In this document: positions 34,584-41,930 of the stretch, in pieces | Layout of the letters: every line of letters starts with the position of its first letter | How positions within the stretch are numbered: the stretch's first letter is position 1 | DNA from: Candidatus Contendobacter odensis Run_B_J11 | GTDB lineage: Bacteria > Pseudomonadota > Gammaproteobacteria > Competibacterales > Competibacteraceae | Length of the DNA stretch: 41,930 nucleotides | Assembly: GCF_000531125.1 (NCBI RefSeq) | Contig: NZ_CBTK010000002.1 | Span: 1-41,930 of the forward strand | Direction of reading: 5' to 3' | The notes under the pieces: model-generated | Seen by the model: only the letters and a program-made list of their open reading frames with translations | What the model was told of the DNA's origin: nothing | Databases searched by the model: none | Made by a program: the position numbers and the translations under genes

Positions 34584-36404
34584 ATGACCGGCCTGACCGG
34601 CTGGTTCAACCCATCGGCGGACGTCGCTACGCTATCTCAAGCTCAAGACGCACTGGTCACCGCCCTTCACAATCCCAGAAGCCTCGTAGCGGAAGGCGCC
34701 TGCTGCGCCACGGCCGGCGGCGGAATACTAGAAAATGAGGGACTCATCGTCGCCATCACAGGGCGGGCGCGTTGCGCCGGCATCGGCGACCATTGCATGG
34801 ACGCCCTCCTGCGCACGTTGGCCGCCGATTATCGAACCCTTGGAAGCCACGTCCTGCAAAAACTCTCCGGCCCGTTTGCTCTGGCGATCCTGGATCGCGT
34901 CAATCGCACTGCCCTGCTCGCCATCGACCGCATCGGTATTCAACAGCTTTACTACGCGCCGCAACCGGACAGCCTGTTCTTCTCCTCCACGCCCGCTATT
35001 CTAACGCGCCTCGGCGGCTTCGATACCAGCATAGACCCGCAGGCGATCTACGACTACCTGTACTGCCATATTATTCCCAGCCCGCGAACGGTGTTCCGGG
35101 GCTTGCGCAAACTCCCGGCCAGTCATTTTCTCGAATGGCGTAACGGCGCTGTCCGCGTTGAACCCTACTGGCTGCCCCAGTTCAGTGAAGCCGGGATTGA
35201 CCCCGCCGCCACCGGACGCGAGATGCTGGATCTCATTGAAACCGCCGTCCGCCGTGAAACCAACTCGGCTGAGGGAGCAACCGTCGGCGCATTCCTGAGC
35301 GGCGGCATTGACAGTTCCACCTTGGCCGGGATGCTGGCTCGCGCTACGACAACCGCCGACACCTACTCCATCGGTTTCGCGGTGCCTGGCTACGATGAAA
35401 TGGAGTACGCCCGTACTGCGGTGCGCCATTTTCACACTACCGCCCACGAATACTATGTGACGCCCGATGATGTCGCCACCTGGCTGCCCCAACTCGCCGC
35501 CGCGACTGACGAACCCTTCGGTAATTCTTCACTGCTGCCGGCCTTCTGCTGTGCCCGCTTCGCCCGGGAACAGGGCGCCACGCTGCTGCTGGGCGGCGAC
35601 GGCGGCGACGAACTGTTCGCCGGCAACGAACGCTATGCCAAACAGCGGATTTTCGAGCATTTCAATCGGCTGCCGTACCCGCTACAAACCCTGATTGCCG
35701 CCATTGCAAAACCGCTGGCGGGGATACCGCTGGCGGGTAAGGCGCATAGCTATGTCAGCCAGGCCCGGATTCCACTGCCGGATCGATTGGACACTTACGC
35801 CTTCCTGGAACGCCACGATCCGACTGAGGTATTCAGCCCGGACTTTTTAGCCCAGGTGAATACTGCGGAACCGTTGATGCTGAAGCGGGCGGCGTTCTCC
35901 GCGCCGCACCATGCGTCCCTGCTCAATCGGATGCTTTATCTGGACTGGCATTTCACCCTGCACGACAACGATCTGGTCAAGGTCAACACCGCTTGCCGGC
36001 TGGCGGGGATTGAGGTCGCCTATCCGCTGCTGGACGATGATCTGGTGGCGCTGTCCTGTCGCATTCCGTCAGCACAAAAACTGCGAGGTTCGACTCTGCG
36101 CTGGTTCTACAAGCAAGCAGTACGGGACTTTCTGCCCCATGCCATCCTCACCAAGAAAAAGCAGGGCTTCGGCCTGCCGTTTGGAATCTGGACCCGCTCT
36201 GAGCCGCGTCTGCTGGCAATCACCGACGACGCGCTGGAATCATTGAAGCAGCGCGGCTGGTTTCAACCGGCCTTTCTCGACCGGGTGCGCCAGCTTCATC
36301 GCCAGGCCCACGCCAGTTATTACGGGGAAATGGTCTGGATTCTGACGATGCTGGAGTTGTGGCTACGGGCCAATAGTCACGCTGCAATCAATCAGCGGGT
36401 TTAA
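34584..36404 (+). CDS. Asparagine-synthetase-like amidotransferase lacking Cys2
   Basis: 606 residues from ATG 34584 (ATG 34548 gives 12 more). The N-terminal glutaminase-like domain starts MTGLTGWF where the family has MCG, so the catalytic Cys is replaced by Thr. The usual RL-x-I block is also not seen. The ATP-pyrophosphatase domain is intact, with FLSGGIDSS near 235, LLLGGDGGDELFAGNERY near 333 and KKKQGFGLPFGIW near the end. Such enzymes in glycan or exosortase-type loci amidate uronic acids or other carboxylates. Without Cys2 it may use free ammonia, a different nucleophile, or another amine. It follows the MazEF pair by 73 bases. Confidence 0.86.
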   Translation: MTGLTGWFNPSADVATLSQAQDALVTALHNPRSLVAEGACCATAGGGILENEGLIVAITGRARCAGIGDHCMDALLRTLAADYRTLGSHVLQKLSGPFALAILDRVNRTALLAIDRIGIQQLYYAPQPDSLFFSSTPAILTRLGGFDTSIDPQAIYDYLYCHIIPSPRTVFRGLRKLPASHFLEWRNGAVRVEPYWLPQFSEAGIDPAATGREMLDLIETAVRRETNSAEGATVGAFLSGGIDSSTLAGMLARATTTADTYSIGFAVPGYDEMEYARTAVRHFHTTAHEYYVTPDDVATWLPQLAAATDEPFGNSSLLPAFCCARFAREQGATLLLGGDGGDELFAGNERYAKQRIFEHFNRLPYPLQTLIAAIAKPLAGIPLAGKAHSYVSQARIPLPDRLDTYAFLERHDPTEVFSPDFLAQVNTAEPLMLKRAAFSAPHHASLLNRMLYLDWHFTLHDNDLVKVNTACRLAGIEVAYPLLDDDLVALSCRIPSAQKLRGSTLRWFYKQAVRDFLPHAILTKKKQGFGLPFGIWTRSEPRLLAITDDALESLKQRGWFQPAFLDRVRQLHRQAHASYYGEMVWILTMLELWLRANSHAAINQRV

Positions 36405-36452
36405 GCTCATGAGCTTTCCCGCGCCCGCATCAACTAGTGTTTTCGAAGAACT

Positions 36453-36667
36453 CAGGACTTTCGCTTGCCGTCATTCCCGCGTCAGCGGGAATCCAGTAAG
36501 CCACTGAAAAAATTGGATACCCGCTTTCGCGGGTATGACGACTTTAAGGGGCTTGGCGAAAGTCTTACCGTCATTCCCGCGTCAGCGGGAATCCAGTAAG
36601 CCACTGAAAAAATTGGATACCCGCTTTCGCGGGTATGACGACTTTAAGGGGCTTGGCGAAAGTCCTG
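36453..36667. mobile_element. MITE-like element A with internal 100-bp duplication
   Basis: The ends CAGGACTTTCGC (36453-36464) and GCGAAAGTCCTG (36656-36667) are a perfect 12-bp inverted repeat. Inside, a 97-bp sequence is repeated at exactly 100-bp spacing (36468-36564 and 36568-36664); each copy has ATTCCC-N8-GGGAAT and a ..CCCGCTTTCGCGGG.. stem. Taking out one unit leaves 115 bp, the length of element B. It has no coding capacity. It lies 32 bases before the MNT gene. Confidence 0.85.
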
Positions 36668-36699
36668 CTTTCAATTCTAAAGATCGAGGCAAACTCCCG

Positions 36700-37017
36700 A
36701 TGAGATTGTGTCCCAACGAAATCGAGGCGATTGCACAGGCGGCTAAAGAAGCCTTTCCGCCGGGAACAGGCATTTTTCTATTCGGTTCTCGCCTGGATGA
36801 TCAGGCGCGAGGCGGCGACATTGACCTGCTGGTGGAACCGCCAATGGCCTGGTCTCCCCGGCAAGTCGTCGACCGGCGAACCCGGTTTATTGCGACCTTG
36901 TACCGTCTGCTTGAAGAACAACGCATTGATGTGCTGATTGCGCCGGCAGACGCATCGGATCCTCGCGCCATCGTCGATCACGCCCGGAACCATCGTGTTG
37001 CCTTGGTGCAAATATGA
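36700..37017 (+). CDS. MNT nucleotidyltransferase antitoxin (MntA-like)
   Basis: 105 residues from ATG 36700; the frame runs back into element A but only this start gives family length. IFLFGSRLDDQARGGDIDLL carries the minimal nucleotidyltransferase motif GS-x9-D-x-D, and RIDVLIA supplies the third acid. In MntA/HepT systems the MNT protein adds AMP to a tyrosine of the HEPN toxin and blocks it. It overlaps the HEPN gene by four bases (ATGA). Confidence 0.9.
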   Translation: MRLCPNEIEAIAQAAKEAFPPGTGIFLFGSRLDDQARGGDIDLLVEPPMAWSPRQVVDRRTRFIATLYRLLEEQRIDVLIAPADASDPRAIVDHARNHRVALVQI

Positions 37018-37487
37018 ATGCCGAAGACAAGCTGGCGGCTGCATTGTGGGAAGCGGATCGCCATCTGCAAACGCTCCAGGAGGCTTTGAAGGAATGGGAA
37101 GCCGACCCGGTAGCCGGATGGGAGGCGCTGGATGCCGACCGGCTAAAGGTTCGACTGGTGGATCAACTGCTGTTTCGTTTCACCAAGCTTCAGGATGCCT
37201 TGGGCGAACGGCTGATCCCCGGAACCTTGAACCTGCTGCAAGAACCGTTTGAACCATGGCCGATGCGCGACCGTCTCAATCGTTTGGAAAAGCTCGGGTT
37301 TTTAGACGTGAATCGGTGGTTGGCCTGGCGGGAAATTCGCAACCGGCTGGCCCACGAATACCCGGATCAGCCGGAGATGCGCTTCGCAGCGTTGCTGGCC
37401 GCCATCGATGCAGCCAGGAATTTGGCAGAACTGTATGAACGCTGGCGTCAGCAGATCCGGGAAAACCAGCGCTCCAATCCCTCTTAA
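37014..37487 (+). CDS. HEPN-domain toxin (HepT-like)
   Basis: 157 residues, all-helical. The catalytic HEPN motif is REIRNRLAHEYPD, which contains R-x4-H-x-Y exactly, including the Tyr that MntA-type partners modify. HEPN RNases cut cellular RNA. The stop codon TAA at 37485-37487 touches the 5-bp repeat flanking element B. With the MNT gene it forms a complete type VII-like TA pair. Confidence 0.9.
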   Translation: MNAEDKLAAALWEADRHLQTLQEALKEWEADPVAGWEALDADRLKVRLVDQLLFRFTKLQDALGERLIPGTLNLLQEPFEPWPMRDRLNRLEKLGFLDVNRWLAWREIRNRLAHEYPDQPEMRFAALLAAIDAARNLAELYERWRQQIRENQRSNPS

Positions 37488-37491
37488 TAAC

Positions 37492-37606
37492 CAGGATTTT
37501 CGCTTTCCGTCATTCCCGCGTCAGCGGGAATCCAATAACCTGTTGAAAAGGCTGGATACCCGTTTTCACGGGTATGACGACACAAGGTTTATTAGCGAAG
37601 GTTCTG
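37492..37606. mobile_element. MITE-like element B with possible target-site duplication
   Basis: A 115-bp copy of the same element as 36453-36667. The ends CAGGATTTTCGC (37492-37503) and GCGAAGGTTCTG (37595-37606) are imperfect inverted repeats, with 9 of 12 paired. ATAAC flanks it directly on both sides (37487-37491 and 37607-37611), as expected for insertion with a 5-bp duplication. It is in the same orientation as element A. Confidence 0.8.
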
Positions 37607-37621
37607 ATAACAATACAATAC

Positions 37622-38884
37622 TCACGCGGTGCCCGCCAAAGCCTGATAAATCGGCGCATAGCGCTTCACGCTGGCTGTCCAATTCCGTTCGGTTTCCACA
37701 AAGCGCCGCCCATTCGCCTTGAGCAACGGCCCGCGTTCGGGTTGATCCAATAGGGCGAGGATCTTGGCGGCAAGGTCATCGGCATCGCCCGCGTGAAACA
37801 GCACCCCGGTTTCACCATCGCGGATCAATTCCCGGTGGCCACCCACATCAGAAGCGATAAACAATTGCCCTTGCGCCATCGCTTCCAACGGTTTCAACGG
37901 CGTCACCAGTTCAGTCAGCCGCATGGACAGCCGGGGATACACCAGCACGTCGATCAGATCGTAATAGCGGTTCACTTCAGCATGGGGCACCCGGCCGGTG
38001 AACACCACCTGATTCGCGATGCTTAAGCTCCGCGCCTGTGCCTTGAGCGCCTGTTCCTGCGGGCCGCCGCCGACCAGTAGCACTCGAATATCCGGCATTT
38101 GCGTCAGCAGCGCCGGCAGGGCGTCGAGCAGCAGCGCCAGTCCCTCATAGGCATAGAACGAACCGATAAAGCCCAACACTCGCGCCCCTCGCTCGCGCCC
38201 CTCGCCTCCGGGGGGAGAGGGGCTGGGGGAGAGGGGGCTGACCCATAAACCCAGTCGGGCTTTTAGCGCCAGATCCGGTTCGCCGCCCAGGCTGAACTGG
38301 CTGATGTCCACCGCATTAGGGATTACCGTCACTTTTTCCGCTGGAATGCCGCGACCGACGATATCGCTGCGCAAACCCTCACAGATACAGGTCACCGCAT
38401 CAGCGCGTTTAAGCACATGAGTTTCCAGCGCCCGCGTCAGCCGGTAGCGCACACTGCCCTCGCGAGTTGTGCCGTGATCGACTGCGGCGTCTTCCCAAAA
38501 TGCCCTTACTTCATAGACCAGCGGCAGGCGATAACGGCGGGCGACCGACAGCGCCGCCAAACCGTTCAGCGCCGGTGAGTGAGCGTGCAACACCTCGGGC
38601 TTTACCTGCTCGACGACTTCGGCCAACCGTCGAGTCAAACCTCGGACAATCGCTGCTTGATTCAGCACCGGCCATTGCGCCCACCGCGCTGTTGCAGGCG
38701 GGGTGCGAAAAAAGTGCAGACCGTCGGCGGTTTCTTCCGGCGCGGACGTTGCACCTTGTTTGGCACCGGTAATATGAAACGTCTCCCAGCCCAAGCGCCG
38801 CTGCTCGTGCAGAATAGCGGCGGTGCGAAAAGTGTAGCCGCTGTGCAGAGGCAGGGAATGGTCAAGAATGTGGAGGATGCGCAT
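37622..38884 (-). CDS. Exosortase-type GT4 glycosyltransferase
   Basis: 420 residues. The beginning MRILHILDHSLPLHSGYTFR is the hallmark of the GT4 group associated with PEP-CTERM/exosortase A loci. VIPNAVDISQF and LVTPLKPLEAMAQGQLFIAS with SDVGGHRELI complete the family pattern. About residues 215-235 are a Ser/Pro/Gly-rich insertion encoded by a GC-rich inverted-repeat sequence, just before VLGFIGSFYAYEGL. It overlaps the GtrB-like gene upstream by 23 bases. The insertion lies between the two Rossmann domains and may be tolerated as a linker. Confidence 0.9.
   Translation of the reverse strand: MRILHILDHSLPLHSGYTFRTAAILHEQRRLGWETFHITGAKQGATSAPEETADGLHFFRTPPATARWAQWPVLNQAAIVRGLTRRLAEVVEQVKPEVLHAHSPALNGLAALSVARRYRLPLVYEVRAFWEDAAVDHGTTREGSVRYRLTRALETHVLKRADAVTCICEGLRSDIVGRGIPAEKVTVIPNAVDISQFSLGGEPDLALKARLGLWVSPLSPSPSPPGGEGRERGARVLGFIGSFYAYEGLALLLDALPALLTQMPDIRVLLVGGGPQEQALKAQARSLSIANQVVFTGRVPHAEVNRYYDLIDVLVYPRLSMRLTELVTPLKPLEAMAQGQLFIASDVGGHRELIRDGETGVLFHAGDADDLAAKILALLDQPERGPLLKANGRRFVETERNWTASVKRYAPIYQALAGTA
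38183..38241. repeat. GC-rich inverted-repeat insertion inside a GT4 gene
   Basis: The segment has a stem GCCCCTC (38197-38203) and GAGGGGC (38217-38223), a doubled CTCGCGCCC, and a run of purines on the forward strand. It is unlike the rest of the gene and adds about 20 residues in frame. It resembles a REP/RUP-type intergenic repeat inserted in a coding sequence. Confidence 0.6.
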
Positions 38885-39845
38885 CTTTCATCGGCTCATT
38901 ATTTTTATCAGGAATCTGCTGTTCAATGATAAACAAGGGACGCGCTTTCGTCTCCATATACGTCTTGGCGAGATACTCCCCAATCACGCCAATTCCGAGC
39001 AGTTGAATCCCCCCCATCAGGTAAATGGGTACTACGGTGGAGGCCCAGCCAGGCACCGCTTGATCTGAGAATAACCGAATCCCAATCGCCCAAACGGTGA
39101 TTGACAGACTACCCAGAAAAATCATAAACCCGGCAACGGTGATCATCCGTAAGGGCACTGCCGAAAATGAGGTGATACCCTGCCACGCTAAAGAAAGCAT
39201 TTTTCTCAGAGGATACTTCGATTCACCCGCGAATCGCTCTTTTCGTTGGTAATAAACAATCGATGAGGAAAACCCCAGCAGTGGAATAACCGCTCTCAGA
39301 AAAAGATTGACTTCGCGGAACTGCCGCAATGCTTCAATGGCCCGACGACTCAGCAGGCGATAATCGGCATGGTTAAAAACCACTTCAACCCCCATCATTA
39401 CCAATAGCCGATAATAACCTTCTGCGGTCATCCGCTTAAAGCGGGTATCCCTATCGCGCTGCTTTCTAACTCCATAGACGATATCCTTGCCCACATTAAA
39501 TTCTTCAACCATCTGTTCAATCGCATTCAGATCATCCTGCAAGTCCGCATCAATGCTGATCACCGCATCGCCTTCCGCGTGCAGTAATCCCGCCAGCAGC
39601 GCATTCTGATGCCCCCGATTGCGTGATAATTTAATCCCATGTACCCGACTATCTATGGCAACCTGCTGTGCAATTAAAGACCAGGTTCGATCCTGACTGC
39701 CATCATCCACTAAATAAACACGACTGGCCTCCGAGATAAGCTGCCTGTGCGCCAGATCATCCAAAAAAGAAAAAAGACGCTTGGTCATTTCCGGCAAAAC
39801 AGCTTCTTCGTTGTAGCAGGGTACGACTATCGCAAGCACGATCAT
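38862..39845 (-). CDS. GtrB-like polyprenyl-phosphate glycosyltransferase (GT2)
   Basis: 327 residues from ATG 39845; the frame continues upstream without family similarity. Motifs are IVVPCYNEEAVLPEMTKRLF, LVDDGSQDRTW, KLSRNRGHQNALLAGL and SIDADLQDD. Two membrane helices near residues 230 and 265, plus GGIQLLGIGVIGEYLAKTY, are the GtrB/DPM1-like C-terminus. It likely makes undecaprenyl-phosphate-sugar on the cytoplasmic face for transfer in the periplasm. The small flippase-like gene 32 bases upstream supports this. Confidence 0.93.
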   Translation of the reverse strand: MIVLAIVVPCYNEEAVLPEMTKRLFSFLDDLAHRQLISEASRVYLVDDGSQDRTWSLIAQQVAIDSRVHGIKLSRNRGHQNALLAGLLHAEGDAVISIDADLQDDLNAIEQMVEEFNVGKDIVYGVRKQRDRDTRFKRMTAEGYYRLLVMMGVEVVFNHADYRLLSRRAIEALRQFREVNLFLRAVIPLLGFSSSIVYYQRKERFAGESKYPLRKMLSLAWQGITSFSAVPLRMITVAGFMIFLGSLSITVWAIGIRLFSDQAVPGWASTVVPIYLMGGIQLLGIGVIGEYLAKTYMETKARPLFIIEQQIPDKNNEPMKDAHPPHS

Positions 39846-39877
39846 TGTTGTTTCCACTCCGAGCAGGAGGCTCAACC

Positions 39878-40216
39878 TTAACCATAATGGGTAATGAGAT
39901 ACAAACCGGCGAGAACAAACAGGATTCCAACCATGCCTCCAGCAGCAAGGCGTTCCCCTAACAGCATCACTCCCCCTAGATAAACTAGCACGAAACTGAG
40001 GGCTGTAAAGGCATAGACATTGACCAAACTCTCCTTGGATAAGGTATAGATCCAGATCAAGGTGCCAAATCCATAAAGAAGAATGCCAATCAGCAGTGGA
40101 ACATTCAGGAATTCGGCCCAATGCTCACGCCCGCGAGCGCCGATCTTAAACAGGAGTTGACCCCCGGCGGCGGCGACAGCGGCCAAACTAAGCAGTAACA
40201 CCGAAATCCGGTTCAT
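39878..40216 (-). CDS. Small EamA/SMR-type membrane protein (possible lipid-sugar flippase)
   Basis: 112 residues, four hydrophobic helices. It has the SMR/ArnE-F layout: GGQLLFKIGARG near 18, LIWIYTLSKESLVNVYAFTAL shown by the core SKESLVNVYAFTAL, and VYLGGVMLLGERL. ArnE/F proteins flip polyprenyl-phosphate-aminoarabinose. Here the neighbour GtrB-like enzyme suggests that it flips the polyprenyl-phosphate sugar. It would need a dimer for function; only one gene is seen. Confidence 0.84.
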   Translation of the reverse strand: MNRISVLLLSLAAVAAAGGQLLFKIGARGREHWAEFLNVPLLIGILLYGFGTLIWIYTLSKESLVNVYAFTALSFVLVYLGGVMLLGERLAAGGMVGILFVLAGLYLITHYG

Positions 40217-40234
40217 AGAGCAGCCTCGATTGGG

Positions 40235-40978
40235 TCAACCGCGCCTTGCCCGTGATACGTAACTCTCCTTAATTTTGGCTAACTTTGTCATTACCGAGGC
40301 AGGAAGGAAACTGACCGCCCACTTGCGTAACCGGTAGGGCCATGGAGATAAATCACGCAACTTTTCTCCGTCAGGCACCCGGCAACGGGCTATTGCAGCC
40401 GGCAAGATAGCGATACACGCCGCAGAAACATATAGAAACGGGTTATAGCGATACCACAGTTCGATCTGATCATCGTTGATCAATAAGGGTCTTAAAAAAT
40501 CGAACGGTATATAGCCATGACGAGCGAATTGTTGGCGCCAAAACGGGTAATCCTGTTCGTTGATATGATGATCGCCGCCTTGTCCCTTGGGGGCCGCCGA
40601 GAACAGCACGATATCGCCATGTTCGACCAGGCTATCTACCAGAATCGCAGCACTGGGTAGCGGCAGATGTTCAGCGACCTCAAGGCACTGAACCAGGTCG
40701 AACCGTCTTCCAAGGGTGAAACCGTGAGCAAGATCAGCCGGTTTGAACGAATCGGGTGGAATCAGCAGGCTGGTTTGGCTTACGTAATCACCATCAATGC
40801 CCATGATGTCGTTGACACCCAGTCGCTTCCACACCGACAGCCAAGCGCCTTGACCACAGCCTACATCCAAAATACTGCTGATAGCCCAGTGCTGTAGCAG
40901 ATGCGGCAGTACCCGTTCTGCTGAACGCACTGCGCCAGAATTTACATAGTCGAAAAACGTAGCATCATAGGTTGTCAT
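40235..40978 (-). CDS. Class I SAM-dependent methyltransferase
   Basis: 247 residues. ILDVGCGQGAW (36-46) is motif I; MGIDGDYV the acidic loop; DLVQCLEVAEHLP is motif II. The remaining 100 residues contain a Trp- and Arg-rich helix and a hydrophobic stretch (FLYVSAACIAILPAAI) that may touch the membrane. It follows the family of methyltransferases that accompany O-antigen genes. It lies 18 bases before the flippase-like gene on the same strand. Confidence 0.87.
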   Translation of the reverse strand: MTTYDATFFDYVNSGAVRSAERVLPHLLQHWAISSILDVGCGQGAWLSVWKRLGVNDIMGIDGDYVSQTSLLIPPDSFKPADLAHGFTLGRRFDLVQCLEVAEHLPLPSAAILVDSLVEHGDIVLFSAAPKGQGGDHHINEQDYPFWRQQFARHGYIPFDFLRPLLINDDQIELWYRYNPFLYVSAACIAILPAAIARCRVPDGEKLRDLSPWPYRLRKWAVSFLPASVMTKLAKIKESYVSRARRG

Positions 40979-41002
40979 AAATCTTTCTCGCTAGAGATAG
41001 AA

Positions 41003-41049
41003 CTCTGCTCAATTTTATGCTCTGGTGTGAGCGTCAAGATTGAGCAGAG
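41003..41049. repeat. 11-bp perfect inverted repeat in 260-bp gap
   Basis: CTCTGCTCAAT (41003-41013) and ATTGAGCAGAG (41039-41049) are exact reverse complements around a 25-base loop, upstream of the methyltransferase start at 40978. It could be an operator, an attenuator stem or an insertion scar. The gap 40979-41238 has no credible coding frame. Confidence 0.6.
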
Positions 41050-41110
41050 AATAGAAATAATGAATCTTCGTGCGGCGAATAACTGTATATACTGACATGC
41101 AATCTTAGTA

Positions 41111-41156
41111 TAGGTTTTTTGTCACTGGTTGGCACGGTAGGAAATAGAAAAACCTA
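41111..41156 (-). terminator. Possible terminator stem with T/A runs
   Basis: TAGGTTTTT (41111-41119) and AAAAACCTA (41148-41156) form a nine-base inverted repeat around a 28-base loop, downstream of the gene ending at 41239. The loop is long and no U-run follows the stem, so the terminator reading is weak. Confidence 0.25.
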
Positions 41157-41238
41157 CAGCACTACAATTCCATGAATCAATATATTCTGTGAGATAGTAA
41201 TGTATGAACAACTGTCTGTAAATAATATTTATCGTTGT

Positions 41239-41889
41239 TCAGTATTGCGCAGGAATTTTAGGTATTGATTGAAGGCAAAGAAAAAATGAGAGTACAGATA
41301 TTGAAAAGGCGACTACGATAGTGATCTTCAGTGAAACACTTTGGTACGCACTCTTACCGATGATAACCAGTGCACCTCCAAGCGTCGGCAAGATAGCCAG
41401 CAAGTATCTACCTTGTGGTTGATAATCCCACAACCAGCTAAATAGTACCGATGCAGCGATGATAGTTATTATACCTACCATCATGACAAGCGGAATACCG
41501 TAGGGATTGGTATCTACCATGCGTCGATAAGCTAATATAAAGATTGAAGCAACAAGGAATAAAAAAGCCGTAGCGATAGCAGAAGAAACCAACTTATGCG
41601 GGTAAATATTCATGTATCCATAGACTCCGAAAAAACTCCTCATTGAACTTCCCAACCAGTTGCGTTCAGTGTAAAAAACTTTAAGGCTAATCCCTTGCTT
41701 TTTCATCATATAATCTTTACTTGAATTTCCGTCTATTATCGAACTCGGCTTGTATTTTTGAACGGCTGTGAGTTCAAAAATTTTGCGAATTTCTTCAGAT
41801 CTTTTCTCTGAAAGAGGTAAGTCATTTTCCCGGTATTCATCTGCCATTTTTAGGCTAAATGTTATGACCGCACTAAATATAGCAATCAT
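41239..41889 (-). pseudogene. C-terminal part of a DUF2142-like membrane glycan protein
   Basis: 216 residues with about four to five membrane helices. DYQPQGRYLLAILPTLGG is the typical C-terminal signature of DUF2142 and related GT-C-like membrane proteins, which are about 450 residues long. An in-frame TAA (41890-41892) lies directly before the ATG, so this frame has lost its first half or was separated from it by a nonsense or frameshift change. The rest may lie beyond the window. The segment between residues 15 and 85 is soluble and would be a loop. Confidence 0.6.
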
Positions 41890-41930
41890 TTACAGGTTGT
41901 GGAATTTTTCAACACACCCTTCTGAAAAAT

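Noticed and set aside
36468-37587. Regular ATTCCC-type repeats considered as a CRISPR array
   Set aside because: Only three units exist, two are head to tail without unique spacers, the third is 900 bases away beyond genes, and no cas gene is present.

Overview
The window is a proteobacterial accessory region, about 42 kb, almost entirely devoted to building and exporting surface glycans. It carries type VI secretion (T6SS) pieces at the left edge and many small toxin-antitoxin (TA) or nuclease-like modules wedged between the sugar genes. T6SS proteins, undecaprenyl-phosphate-type glycosyltransferases, O-antigen-type ABC export and exosortase-A-type glycosylation proteins point to a Gram-negative, most likely gammaproteobacterial, genome. 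A Competibacteraceae or Chromatiales-like host is only a guess from the Rpn, DUF29 and TA content. No rRNA, tRNA or CRISPR was seen.

Layout. 1-3750: a vgrG running off the left edge, divergent from a gene that looks like a natural TssB-TssC sheath fusion. 3767-12451 (+): glycosyltransferases (GTs), a CelD/BcsL-type acetyltransferase, a Wzx-type flippase, an acyltransferase-3 and an AAC(3)-family acyltransferase. 12534-17955 (+): an ABC exporter (Wzm and Wzt) flanked by two unrelated-looking alpha/alpha-toroid proteins, with a broken VapBC pair and an Rpn fragment between them. 18020-23847 (+): two methyltransferases, three GTs and a WbsX-type protein. Base composition is clearly AT-rich from the 3' half of wzt to about 21600, and again in the acyltransferase-3 gene.

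23868-27344: one reverse GT4, then a GT2, a secreted TPR protein and a DUF29 protein. 27346-33898 (-): polysaccharide deacetylase, exosortase-A-type O-glycosylation ligase, CapK/PaaK-like adenylating enzyme, a remnant HI1419/HI1420 TA pair, a capK 5' remnant, a GT4 and a full-length Rpn protein. 33958-37487 (+): a MazEF pair, an asparagine-synthetase-like enzyme lacking the usual Cys2, and an MNT/HEPN pair bracketed by two copies of a 115-bp inverted-repeat element. 37622-41889 (-): an exosortase-type GT4, a GtrB-like polyprenyl-phosphate GT, a small EamA/SMR-type flippase, a methyltransferase and a truncated membrane protein.

How the genes work together (inference): GT2 and GT4 enzymes assemble lipid-linked glycans; acyl-, methyl- and amido-type enzymes decorate them; export is by Wzx-plus-ligase and by Wzm/Wzt, so at least two glycan pathways appear to be interleaved. 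The small TA and nuclease modules, gene remnants and composition breaks mark repeated recombination in the locus.
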